Shown here piece after piece: positions 1 to 8,055 of a stretch of DNA of 64,000 nucleotides. The notes below the pieces were generated by a model, which was not told where the DNA came from, made no database searches, and saw only the letters and a program-made list of their open reading frames with translations. This DNA is from Streptomyces sp. ISL-94 (GTDB lineage Bacteria > Actinomycetota > Actinomycetes > Streptomycetales > Streptomycetaceae): NCBI RefSeq assembly GCF_018614075.1, contig NZ_JAGGOZ010000026.1, positions 1-64,000 of the forward strand, read 5' to 3'. The position numbers and the translations under genes were made by a program. Position 1 is the stretch's first letter; each line of letters begins with the position of its first letter.

Positions 1-16
1 TTTCAGGCGCAGCACA

Positions 17-523
17 CTAGGTGATCGAGGTGTCGCCGTTGGCTTCGAGGAGGCTGCGCAGGGCGCCTGCGACCGAGGTGCAGGTGGCGGGGTCCAGGGG
101 GGCGAGGAGTTCGGCGAATTGACGCAGGTGGTCGGCCATCAGCGCCTCGGTGACTTTGAGGCTGTGCTCGGTCAGCCGGATCCGGACGGAGCGGCGGTCC
201 TGGCCGTCGCGGACCCGTTCGACCAGGCCCTTGGCCTCCATGCGGTCGATGCGGTTGGTGATCGCGCCGGAGGTCACCATGGCGGCGGGGATGAGGGCGC
301 CGGCGGTCAGGGCGTACGGGGGGCCCGAGCGGCGGAGGGTGAAGAGGATGTCGACCTCGCCCACCTCCAGGTCGCGTGCGGCGGCGAAGGCCTTGAGCTG
401 CTTCTCGATGATCCGGTTCATGCGCTGGATGCGGGCCAGCACCTCGACGGCCCACAGACCGTCCGTCAGGTCGGGACGCTCCACCTCCCACTGGCCGACG
501 ATCGCGTCCACTGCGTCGCTCAT
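17..523 (-). CDS. MarR-family transcriptional regulator
   Basis: A 168-residue protein of normal MarR length. A helical N-terminal dimerisation segment is followed by a winged helix around residues 50-115; the wing reads RDGQDRRSVRIRLT, a typical MarR beta-hairpin. I chose the ATG at 523 (MSDAVDAIVG) over an upstream GTG because family alignment begins there and a purine-rich GAAGAGGG lies just upstream. A repeated palindromic element sits between this gene and the divergent transporter remnant, the usual layout for autorepression and control of an efflux gene. The ligand cannot be inferred. Since its apparent target is now only a fragment, it may be an orphan that controls itself. Confidence 0.9.
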   Translation of the reverse strand: MSDAVDAIVGQWEVERPDLTDGLWAVEVLARIQRMNRIIEKQLKAFAAARDLEVGEVDILFTLRRSGPPYALTAGALIPAAMVTSGAITNRIDRMEAKGLVERVRDGQDRRSVRIRLTEHSLKVTEALMADHLRQFAELLAPLDPATCTSVAGALRSLLEANGDTSIT

Positions 524-577
524 CTCGTGCCCTCTTCCGCTTCCGTTCTCGCCGCGCACCACCACCCTCCAAAATAA

Positions 578-604
578 CTCAACGTTGAGACACTTGACGT
601 TGAG
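578..604. promoter_or_regulatory. Likely MarR operator pair
   Basis: CTCAACGTTGAG at 578-589 is a perfect 12-bp palindrome. CTTGACGTTGAG at 593-604 repeats it with two changes, 15 bp apart centre to centre. It lies about 55 bp upstream of the marR start and just before the MFS remnant. Binding by this MarR protein is inferred. Confidence 0.6.
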
Positions 605-639
605 AGGACTGGTGGCTGTCGGCCGCGGCCTCGGCGCGC

Positions 640-912
640 ATGGGCGGGACGGCCGTACGCGCGGTGCTGACCGGGATCGGCGCGCCGGCCGTGGTGACCG
701 CGGCGATCGCCGGCTGGGGCCCGCTGCGGCTGACCGCCACCCTGGGCGCCGTGTTCGCCGCCACCGGGGCCACCGCCGTCCTGTCGGTGCACGCCGCCTC
801 GGCCGCCCCCGAGGCGCAGCGCCCCACGGCCATCGGCCTGTTCGCCCTCTGCTACCAGCCGGGCGGCGCCTTCGGCCTGGCCGTCGCGACCGTCCTGGTG
901 CTCGGCGCCTGA
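640..912 (+). pseudogene. MFS-transporter C-terminal remnant
   Basis: A 90-residue open frame with about three hydrophobic segments. The stretch PEAQRPTAIGLFALCYQPGGA resembles the last helices of a drug-efflux MFS protein, which normally has 12-14 helices. No N-terminal part is found: an in-frame stop lies at 601-603 beside the operator. The ATG at 640 has no good ribosome-binding site. The likely history is deletion of most of an efflux gene that was divergent from marR. A genuine small membrane protein is possible but less likely. Confidence 0.5.
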
Positions 913-934
913 GCGGCCTTCCGGCCCAGGAGGA

Positions 935-3166
935 TCAGGACAGCGCCGGGCGATGTACGGGGACCCCCTCCGGCACCGCCCGGCGGCGCGCGGCGGAGGT
1001 GCCGGTCCAGCAGGTGCCGCGGCGGGCCAGCAGGCGGCGCAGCCACAGCTCCATCGAGACGAGCTCCGCCAGCCCGTCCAGCGGGACGGGGCGGCCGTCC
1101 GCCGCGTCGAGCAGGGCCTGGCGCACCACCCGGGCCTCGATCAGCCCGGCGTCCGCGAGCAGCGGCGAGGCGAAGAGGTCCAGCAGCTCGGTGAGGGCGG
1201 CTCGCAGCCCCAGCCGGGTCGCCGTCTCGTTCGGGATGTGGGCCGGGGCGCCCCAGCCGGGCGGCAGTTCGCGCACGCCGGCCGAGTTCAGGACGCTGCG
1301 CAGGATCGCGGCCCGGGCCCCGGGCTGGACGCGCAGGGATTCGGGCAGGGCGCGGGCGGCCCGGACGACCTGGTTGTCGAGGAAGGGCGCGTGCAGGCGC
1401 TGGCTGCGGACCTCCACGGCCTGTTCGAAGACCCGGTGGTCGGCGGCGTGCCGGGCGAGCACCGCCCGGGCGCGGGCCTCGCCGGGCCGCAGCGACAGCG
1501 GAGGGCGGCCGGCGGCGGTCTGCAGGCGGATCGATACTTCCGCCAGGGCCTCCCCCGTGAGCCAGCCCGCCGCCGGGCCCGGCCGGGACCAGGTCAGGGC
1601 GGCGAGGGAAGCGTCCACCGGACCGGAAGCGCGCTCGGTGACCCCGCCCTCGCGGAGCCGGGCCGCGGCGGCTTCCATGCCCGCGCGGTACGTCGTACGG
1701 GAAAGTCTGCGGGCCGCGGAGTACACGGTCAGCGGCACCAGCAGGGACTCCCCGGAAGCTCCGGAGGCGGAGGCCGAACGGGCCAGGGCCGCCACCGGCC
1801 GCAGCAGATGGCGCCGGCGGCGGTCCATCAGGAGGTCGGCCATGCGGGCCGGGTGCGCGTCCAGGACCTGGCGGGCGCCGTGGCCGGTGAAGTGGTCGGC
1901 GCTGCCGGCGGCCAGCCGGCGCCGCTCGCGGGCGGCGAAGACCAGCGAGGGACCGGGTTCGTCGGTGAGCGGGCCGTCGAGCTCGGCGTACGGGAGGGCC
2001 TCCTCGGCGGCGGCCACCACGACGTGGTGCAGGCGCGGGTCGGCCGCGATGGCCCGGGCTCTCTCCAGTTCGGCCTCTCTGCCCTGCGGGGTGGCCAGGT
2101 CGTTGAAGGTGACCGCCAGCAGGCGCGCCCCGGCGGGGCTCAGCAGGGTGCCCGGCGCCCCCGGCAGACCGGCCGCCAGCAGGGCGAGGGTCGCGGAGGC
2201 GCTGCCGCCGGAGAGGTCCGCGCCGACTCCCGGGGCCGGGGCGCCGCGGGCCGCGCGCCGGTCGGCCGGCCCCATGCCGGGCACGGGGCCGGGATCGTAC
2301 GGCGGCAGTGTGTCGGGAGCATGCCGGGGCGCCGTGAGCCGGGCGCGCACGGCATCCACCAACGCTTCCCGTACGCCCTCCACCGCGCGGTCGGCATCGG
2401 CCTCGGGCGCGGCCACCGCGAGGGAGGCGACCGGCTCGTAGCCGGTGATCTCCCGGGAGCCCTCACGCAGGATGAGCGCGTGCCCGGGCGGGATGCGGCG
2501 GACACCGGCGTACGGTGTGCCGTCGCCCAGCGCCTCCGGGCTGTCGGGGCAGGCCAGCAGGGCGGCGAGATGGCCGATGTCGAGCTGCGCCTCGATGAGG
2601 TCGGCGAGCGGGAGGGCGGCGGTGGCGTACGCCGTGCCGCTGGCCCAGGGCGTGTAGAAGACGGGCCGCGCGCCCGCGAGGTCGCCGACGACGGTGATGC
2701 GGCGGCCGGCCTGGACGACGGCGGTGTAACTACCGGACCACTGGGTGAGGTGGCGCAGCGCCCCGCCGCGGGCGGCGTAGAGCGCGCGGCGCAGTTCGGC
2801 GTCGGTGGCGCCGCAGCAGCCGAGGACGGCGAGCCGGGTGAAGGGGTCCGCGGGGTCGGCGGTGAGGGTCCGGATCTCGTCGGGGCGCCAGTCGCCGACG
2901 GCCCAGAGCGGGTCGGGGTCTCCCCAGAGCAGCTGGGCGCCCACGGGGTGGACCGTGCGCTCGGCGTCGGCGCCGGGGTCGCCGGAGTGGGCCGCGTCCG
3001 CGATGCCGCCGTGCGGGGGGGCGCCGCTCTCGCCGTATCCGCCTTGGCCGTATCCGGTATCGCCGTAACCGCCCTGGCCGGAGCCTTGTCCGTGCCGGTG
3101 TCCCGAGACGCGGCCGGCCGTGCCGAAGCTCGCGGCGATACTGCTCCAACCCACCAACCAGCGCAC
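935..3166 (-). CDS. Asparagine-synthase-like protein
   Basis: A 743-residue protein. The GTG at 3166 is chosen because GGGGAGG lies 6-7 bases upstream and the product then opens with RWLVGWSS, a natural start for this family. An N-terminal region resembling a decayed glutaminase domain contains a Gly/Tyr/His-rich insert (about residues 18-52). The C-terminal half is an asparagine synthase domain: the pyrophosphate-loop region reads DLSGGSASA near residue 317, where canonical enzymes have SGGLDSS, and LHAPFLDNQVV near the end is the conserved C-terminal motif. The usual N-terminal catalytic Cys is absent, so glutamine-dependent amidation is unlikely. Related folds include lasso-peptide cyclases, but no precursor peptide or B protein is nearby. 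Confidence 0.8.
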   Translation of the reverse strand: MRWLVGWSSIAASFGTAGRVSGHRHGQGSGQGGYGDTGYGQGGYGESGAPPHGGIADAAHSGDPGADAERTVHPVGAQLLWGDPDPLWAVGDWRPDEIRTLTADPADPFTRLAVLGCCGATDAELRRALYAARGGALRHLTQWSGSYTAVVQAGRRITVVGDLAGARPVFYTPWASGTAYATAALPLADLIEAQLDIGHLAALLACPDSPEALGDGTPYAGVRRIPPGHALILREGSREITGYEPVASLAVAAPEADADRAVEGVREALVDAVRARLTAPRHAPDTLPPYDPGPVPGMGPADRRAARGAPAPGVGADLSGGSASATLALLAAGLPGAPGTLLSPAGARLLAVTFNDLATPQGREAELERARAIAADPRLHHVVVAAAEEALPYAELDGPLTDEPGPSLVFAARERRRLAAGSADHFTGHGARQVLDAHPARMADLLMDRRRRHLLRPVAALARSASASGASGESLLVPLTVYSAARRLSRTTYRAGMEAAAARLREGGVTERASGPVDASLAALTWSRPGPAAGWLTGEALAEVSIRLQTAAGRPPLSLRPGEARARAVLARHAADHRVFEQAVEVRSQRLHAPFLDNQVVRAARALPESLRVQPGARAAILRSVLNSAGVRELPPGWGAPAHIPNETATRLGLRAALTELLDLFASPLLADAGLIEARVVRQALLDAADGRPVPLDGLAELVSMELWLRRLLARRGTCWTGTSAARRRAVPEGVPVHRPALS

Positions 3167-3795
3167 CGCCGCCTCCCCAGCCTGTGGGCACATGACCGGG
3201 GCACAGGCAGCACGGTCGGCGCTGAGGGCGCAGTCGGCGGGACCCCGGATGGCTCGGGTCCATGCTGCCACGGGACAGGCGTGCGAGAGTGGTTAAAGGG
3301 GGCGCACATGCGAACGAACACGCCCCCGCCACGCGGTATTTGGCGTTCCGTTCCCCCCGCCCCATAGGTCGCTTTCGGCCATTCTTCGGCCGTCCTGAGA
3401 GCAGTCACGCGGGGCCGGCCCGCGGTGCGCGGGCGCGGTCCGGGAGGCGGAATCCACCCCCCGGACCGTTCCGCCACCCGCGGGGATTGAGGCAGCGGCA
3501 TCCCCCGACCCGCCCGATCCGCGCAGCGGGCCGACCCACGCACCGCACATCGAATCGCCGGGCCCCGCGACCGGCCAGAGCGCACGGGCGGGCGCACGGC
3601 CACACGGACGGAGCACGCGATGACACGTGCGCCCCGGTACGGGCCGGGGCGTGACTGTGCAAACGGACAACAATCCCGCCATACGGAAGTAAGGGCCTTA
3701 ACGCTTGGGAGGCGGGGAACTACGCTGGGTTTACGAAATGCCGGGCGCCTATGCCCCGGCGGCGTCTGCGTTCCGCGTGTGACGAGGGGTGGCGC
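3167..3795. other. Divergent intergenic region
   Basis: This 629-bp region separates the divergent asparagine-synthase-like and regulator genes and presumably holds both promoters. It is somewhat richer in A+T near 3650-3740. I see no convincing coding frame, tRNA or paired -35/-10 element. Confidence 0.4.
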
Positions 3796-5493
3796 ATGTC
3801 CAGGGAGCTCCGCGAGCCCAATGAGAAGCTCGGCGCCGTCCTCGCCCTCGCGGGCATCAGCAACGCGGGGCTGGCCCGGCGGGTCAACGACCTCGGCGCA
3901 CAGCGCGGCCTGACGCTTCGGTACGACAAGACGTCGGTGGCCCGGTGGGTGTCGAAGGGGATGGTGCCGCAGGGCGCCGCACCGCACCTCATCGCGGCCG
4001 CCATCGGCGCGAAGCTGGGGCGGCCGGTGCCGCTGCACGAGATCGGACTGGCGGACGCGGACCCCGCGCCCGAGGTCGGTCTGTCCTTCCCGCGGGACGT
4101 GGGGGCCGCGGTGCGTTCGGCCACGGACCTGTACCGGCTCGACCTCGCCGGGCGGCGCGGAGGTGGCGGAATCTGGCAGTCGCTCGCCGGCTCGTTCTCG
4201 GTGGCGGCGTACGCGACGCCCGCCTCGCGCTGGCTGATATCTCCCGCCGACGGCTCGGTGGCGCGCGAGTCGGCCGCTCCGACATCCGGCACGCCGGCGT
4301 CCGGCACGCCGGCGTCCGGCACCCCGGCGTCCGGCACCACGGCAGCCGCCGCGCCGACATCCGCCGCTCCCACATCCGGCGCTCCCGCATCCGGTGCTCC
4401 GACATCCGGCATCTCCGCTCGGACCCCCTCGGCTCAGGACGCACCGGCGCACGACACACCTGCCCCGGAGCCCCGCACGGAAGTCCGTACGCCGGCACCG
4501 GCAGGAGGCCGTACGGCTCCGCCGTCCACCGTTGTGCCCGCCCGGCCCGTACCCGAAACGCGTCGCGACCACGGGCAGCGCGTGGGCCACAGCGATGTGG
4601 CCAAGCTGCGCGAGGCCGCCGAGGACGCCCGCCGCTGGGACTCCAAGTACGGGGGCGGGGACTGGCGTTCGTCGATGGTGCCCGAGTGCCTGCGGGTGGA
4701 CGCGGCGCCGCTGCTGCTCGGCTCCTACACCGACGAGGTGGGCCGCGCGCTGTTCGGCGCGACGGCCGAGCTGACCCGGCTCGCCGGCTGGATGGCCTTC
4801 GACACCGGCCAGCAGGAGGCGGCGCAGCGCTACTACATCCAGGCGCTGCGCCTCGCCCGCGCGGCCGCGGACGTACCGCTCGGCGGGTACGTCCTGGCCT
4901 CGATGTCCCTGCAGGCGACCTACCGCGACTTCCCTGACGAGGGCGTGGACCTCGCGCAGGCCGCCGTCGAGCGCAACCGCGGCCTGGCCACCGCCCGGAC
5001 CATGAGCTTCTTCCGGCTGGTCGAGGCGCGGGCCCACGCCAAGGCCGGCGACTCCGCGGCCGCCGGTTCGGCGCTGCGGGCGGCCGAGGGCTGGCTGGAG
5101 CGGGCGCGCGAGGGCGATCCGGATCCGACCTGGCTCGGTTTCTACTCGTACGACCGTTTCGCGGCGGATGCGGCGGAATGCTACCGCGACCTCAAACTCC
5201 CGCGGCAGGTGCGTCGCTTCACCGAGCAGGCCCTGTCGCGGCCCACCGAGGAGTACGTACGGTCGCACGGGCTGCGGCTGGTGGTGAGCGCGGTCGCCGA
5301 GCTGGAGTCGGGCAATCTCGACGCGGCCTGCGCGGCGGGCACCCGGGCGGTGGAGGTCGCGGGCAGGATCACCTCGGCGCGGACGACCGAATACGTACGG
5401 GACCTGCTGCACCGGCTGGAACCGTACGGGGACGAGCCGCGCGTCGCGGAGCTGCGCGAGCGGGCCCGGCCGCTGCTGGTGGCGCAGGCGTAA
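3796..5493 (+). CDS. Regulator resembling sporulation-associated proteins
   Basis: A 565-residue protein. ATG at 3796 ([13 protein letters not shown]) is preferred over an upstream ATG because similarity to Streptomyces regulators begins here. Residues 1-90 form a helical, HTH-like DNA-binding domain ([15 protein letters not shown] ... SVARWVSKG). Residues about 155-245 are a low-complexity Ala/Pro/Thr/Ser/Gly linker built from TPASG-type repeats. Residues about 270-560 are all-helical TPR-like repeats ([23 protein letters not shown]). The same architecture occurs in a Streptomyces protein annotated as sporulation-associated, which I recall at the equivalent locus. A cytoplasmic regulator is likely; its target is unknown. 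The linker length is probably variable between strains. Confidence 0.8.
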   Translation: MSRELREPNEKLGAVLALAGISNAGLARRVNDLGAQRGLTLRYDKTSVARWVSKGMVPQGAAPHLIAAAIGAKLGRPVPLHEIGLADADPAPEVGLSFPRDVGAAVRSATDLYRLDLAGRRGGGGIWQSLAGSFSVAAYATPASRWLISPADGSVARESAAPTSGTPASGTPASGTPASGTTAAAAPTSAAPTSGAPASGAPTSGISARTPSAQDAPAHDTPAPEPRTEVRTPAPAGGRTAPPSTVVPARPVPETRRDHGQRVGHSDVAKLREAAEDARRWDSKYGGGDWRSSMVPECLRVDAAPLLLGSYTDEVGRALFGATAELTRLAGWMAFDTGQQEAAQRYYIQALRLARAAADVPLGGYVLASMSLQATYRDFPDEGVDLAQAAVERNRGLATARTMSFFRLVEARAHAKAGDSAAAGSALRAAEGWLERAREGDPDPTWLGFYSYDRFAADAAECYRDLKLPRQVRRFTEQALSRPTEEYVRSHGLRLVVSAVAELESGNLDAACAAGTRAVEVAGRITSARTTEYVRDLLHRLEPYGDEPRVAELRERARPLLVAQA

Positions 5494-5567
5494 GGCCTGT
5501 CTTCCGGGAGCCGCGTGGCCGCGTTGTCGGTGGCGGGGTGCAGTATGCAGGGGTGGGAGGTGTCGGC

Positions 5568-6782
5568 GTGGGCGGTGGCGTGGGCGGCAGCGTGGACTGC
5601 GATGTGCTGGTGATCGGCGGCGGGATCGTCGGCCTGTCGACGGCGCATGCCCTGTCGCGTCTGGCCCCGGGGACCCGGGTGGTCGTCCTGGAGAAGGAGG
5701 ACGGTCCGGCCCGGCACCAGACGGGCCGCAACAGCGGGGTGATCCACAGCGGGATCTACTACCGCCCGGGATCGCTGAAGGCGCGCTTCGCGGTGCGCGG
5801 CGCCGCCGAGATGGTCAAGTTCTGCGCGGAGCACGGAATCCCGTACGAGGTGACGGGCAAGCTGATCGTCGCCACGGAGCGGGAGGAGCTGCCGCGGCTG
5901 CACGCGCTGGTCCAGCGGGGCCGGGAGAACGGCATTCCCGTGCGCGAGCTCGGTCCGGCGCAGATCTCCGAGTACGAGCCGCAGGTGCGGGGCCTGGCCG
6001 CGATCCACGTCGGCAGCACCGGGATCGCGGACTACGGCCGGGTCACCGCCCAGCTGGCGGAGTCCTCGGGTGCGGAGATCGTCTACGGCGGGGCGGTGGA
6101 CCTGATTTCGCGCCGTGCATCGGCGGTGGGGGTGCGCACCACGTCCGGGCTGGTGGTCCGGGCGCGGGTGCTCGTGAACTGCGCGGGGCTCCAGTGCGAC
6201 CGGATCGCCCGGCTGGCCGGGGACGACCCCGGGATGCGGATCATCCCCTTCCGCGGCGAGTACTACGACCTGGCCCGGCCGGAACTGGTCCGGGGCCTGG
6301 TCTACCCGGTCCCCGACCCGGCGTTCCCCTTCCTCGGCGTCCACCTCACCCGGGGCATCGGCGGCGGCGTCCACGTCGGCCCCAACGCGGTGCCGGCGCT
6401 GGCGCGCGAGGGCTACGGCTGGTCGGTGATCCGCCCGCGGGACGTGGCCACCGAGCTGGTCTGGCCGGGGTCCTGGCGGATGGCCGCGCGGCACTGGCGG
6501 TACGGGGCGGGCGAGATCCACCGCTCGCTGTCGAAGCGGGCCTTCACCCAGGCCGTACGGCGCCTGCTGCCGGCCGTCACACCGGCGGACCTGTGTCCTG
6601 CCGACGCCGGGGTACGGGCGCAGGCCGTCCTGCGGGACGGCACCCTCGTGGACGACTTCCTGATCCGGGAGGCCCCGCGCACGGTCCACGTCCTGAACGC
6701 CCCGTCCCCCGCCGCCACCGCCTCCCTCCCGATCGGCCGCGAAATCGCCACCCGCGCCCTCACGACCCTCCGCTCCTCCTGA
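5568..6782 (+). CDS. lhgO: L-2-hydroxyglutarate dehydrogenase/oxidase (FAD)
   Basis: A 404-residue FAD-dependent oxidoreductase of the usual length. GTG at 5568 has GGGAGG seven bases upstream and directly precedes the dinucleotide-binding strand VLVIGGGIVGLSTAHAL. Family hallmarks follow: GRNSGVIHSGIYY (about residues 48-60), KARFAVRGAAEM, a central DYGRVTAQLAE segment, and a C-terminal INAPSPAATASLPIG-like end (here LNAPSPAATASLPIG). The enzyme oxidises L-2-hydroxyglutarate to 2-oxoglutarate, repairing a side product of central metabolism and passing electrons to the membrane pool. It starts 75 bp after the preceding regulator in the same direction, so read-through is possible, but a functional link is not evident. 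Confidence 0.88.
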   Translation: MGGGVGGSVDCDVLVIGGGIVGLSTAHALSRLAPGTRVVVLEKEDGPARHQTGRNSGVIHSGIYYRPGSLKARFAVRGAAEMVKFCAEHGIPYEVTGKLIVATEREELPRLHALVQRGRENGIPVRELGPAQISEYEPQVRGLAAIHVGSTGIADYGRVTAQLAESSGAEIVYGGAVDLISRRASAVGVRTTSGLVVRARVLVNCAGLQCDRIARLAGDDPGMRIIPFRGEYYDLARPELVRGLVYPVPDPAFPFLGVHLTRGIGGGVHVGPNAVPALAREGYGWSVIRPRDVATELVWPGSWRMAARHWRYGAGEIHRSLSKRAFTQAVRRLLPAVTPADLCPADAGVRAQAVLRDGTLVDDFLIREAPRTVHVLNAPSPAATASLPIGREIATRALTTLRSS

Positions 6783-6797
6783 CCCCACCAGCCCCAC

Positions 6798-7012
6798 CGG
6801 CGTTTGAGGCGGGGCCCGGGGCTGCGCTGGTCCCGCCGCGAGCGGAGCGAGCCACGCAAGGGGTCGGGGTCGGTGACGGGGTGGGGTGTCGTCCGGGACT
6901 AAAACGAGATGAATTCGGCGCCAAGCACCGCCGCACGAAACCGACACCCCCAGGCGCCGAACATCGAAGCCCGTCCCGGACGGCACCCCACCCCGTCACC
7001 GACCCCGACCCC
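6798..7012. repeat. Intergenic repeat with 40-bp inverted arms
   Basis: GGCGTTTGAGG at about 6798-6808 followed by a GGGGCCCGGGGC block is an intergenic repeat motif I recognise from many Streptomyces genomes. It leads into a near-perfect inverted repeat: 6860-6899 and 6973-7012 are 40-base arms with one mismatch. The 73-bp loop holds a nested 9-bp inverted repeat (TTCGGCGCC, 6914-6922; GGCGCCGAA, 6953-6961). The whole lies between lhgO and trmB. It could act as a terminator-like cruciform or be a small mobile or REP-type element. Confidence 0.75.
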
Positions 7013-7025
7013 GCCCCCGGCCGGC

Positions 7026-7156
7026 CAGGGCAGGGCAGGCCAGGGCCGGCCAGGCCAGGGCAGGCAGGGCAGGGCAGGCAGGGCAGGGCAGGGCAGGGCA
7101 GGGCAGGGCAGGGCAGGGCAGGCAGGGCAGGGCAGGCCAGGGCCGACCAGGGCAGG
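7026..7156 (+). repeat. GGGCA tandem repeat (G-quadruplex-prone)
   Basis: The top strand consists largely of GGGCA pentamers with occasional GGCA slips; the longest uninterrupted block lies at about 7080-7120. G-triplets with two-base CA loops meet the standard G4 pattern many times over. It ends about 20 bp before the trmB -10 element, on the coding strand. It could pause replication, act on trmB transcription, or be a slippage-prone microsatellite. Confidence 0.85.
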
Positions 7157-7172
7157 AGACACTGCCCCCGCG

Positions 7173-7178
7173 TAGAAT
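7173..7178 (+). promoter_or_regulatory. -10 element of trmB, near-leaderless
   Basis: TAGAAT ends nine bases before the GTG start, which places transcription start within a few bases of the start codon. No Shine-Dalgarno sequence is present. The -35 region is inside the GGGCA repeat and matches poorly. Confidence 0.55.
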
Positions 7179-7187
7179 CACCGCATT

Positions 7188-8012
7188 GTGTCTGAGCCCC
7201 TGAACCCCCAGCCCAGCCTCCCCGACGCCCCGCCGGAGGCCCCCGCACCGGAGGCGTCCGCGTACGTGCCTCCCAAGTGGCGCACCGAACCCCGGTTCCC
7301 CGACGGGCCCTCGCCCGATCCGGCCGGCTCGCACCACGAGCGGCGGATCCGGAGCTTCCAGCCGCGGCGCAGCCGGGTCACCACCGGCCAGGGCGAGGCC
7401 CTGAAGCGGCTGTGGGGCACCTGGGGCCTGGACATCGACGGCCACCAGGTCATCGACCTCAAGGCCCTCTTCGACGGCCTGCCCGTCGTCCTGGAGATCG
7501 GCTTCGGCATGGGCGAGGCCACCGCCCAGATGGCCGCCGCCGACCCCGGCACCGGGATCCTCGCCGTCGACGTGCACACCCCCGGCCAGGGCAACCTCCT
7601 CGCCCTCGCGGAGCGGGGCGGCCTCACCAACATCCGCGTGGCCAACGGCGACGCGATCATCCTCCTCCGCGAGATGCTGCCGCCCGACTCCCTGGACGGG
7701 ATCCGCGTCTACTTCCCGGACCCGTGGCCCAAGGCCCGCCACCACAAGCGCCGGCTGATCCAGCCCGAGTTCCTCACCCTGGCCGCCACCCGGCTGGCGC
7801 CGGGCGCCGTCCTGCACTGCGCCACCGACTGGGAGCCGTACGCCGAGCAGATGCTCGACGTCCTCACCGCGCACCCGGACTTCGAGAACACCCAGCCCGA
7901 CGGCGGCTACGCGCCGCGCCCCGGCTTCCGGCCTCTCACCCGCTTCGAAGGCCAGGGACTCGACAAGGGCCACGTCGTACACGACCTGCTCTTCCGCCGC
8001 ATCGAGAACTGA
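7188..8012 (+). CDS. trmB: tRNA (guanine-N7-)-methyltransferase
   Basis: A 274-residue SAM-dependent enzyme that methylates G46 in the variable loop of many tRNAs. The SAM-binding motif is LEIGFGMGEATAQMA (about residues 99-113), and the TrmB signature YFPDPWPKARHHKRRL (about 172-187) is intact. The N-terminal 60 residues are a proline-rich extension often seen in Streptomyces homologues. The start is GTG 7188 with a -10 hexamer immediately upstream, so the mRNA is probably leaderless or nearly so. It is followed at 43 bp by a prsW-like gene that has its own -10-like hexamer. Confidence 0.95.
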   Translation: MSEPLNPQPSLPDAPPEAPAPEASAYVPPKWRTEPRFPDGPSPDPAGSHHERRIRSFQPRRSRVTTGQGEALKRLWGTWGLDIDGHQVIDLKALFDGLPVVLEIGFGMGEATAQMAAADPGTGILAVDVHTPGQGNLLALAERGGLTNIRVANGDAIILLREMLPPDSLDGIRVYFPDPWPKARHHKRRLIQPEFLTLAATRLAPGAVLHCATDWEPYAEQMLDVLTAHPDFENTQPDGGYAPRPGFRPLTRFEGQGLDKGHVVHDLLFRRIEN

Positions 8013-8055
8013 CAACGTCACTGCGTGTGTCGGACCCACTCTGTAGGGTCATCGT

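Noticed and set aside
2140..5412. Very long open frame on the minus strand opposite the regulator (1,000+ codons)
   Set aside because: Arg/Pro/Ala-rich composition with no domain; it is the antisense shadow of two well-supported genes in GC-rich DNA.
935..5493. Lasso-peptide cluster around the asparagine-synthase-like gene
   Set aside because: No precursor peptide, leader peptidase or transporter is adjacent, and the catalytic loop is altered.
6194..7195. Plus-strand frame overlapping lhgO and the G-rich repeat
   Set aside because: Encodes mostly Arg/Pro/Gly shadow sequence and GQGRAGQ from the microsatellite; no supporting start or domain.
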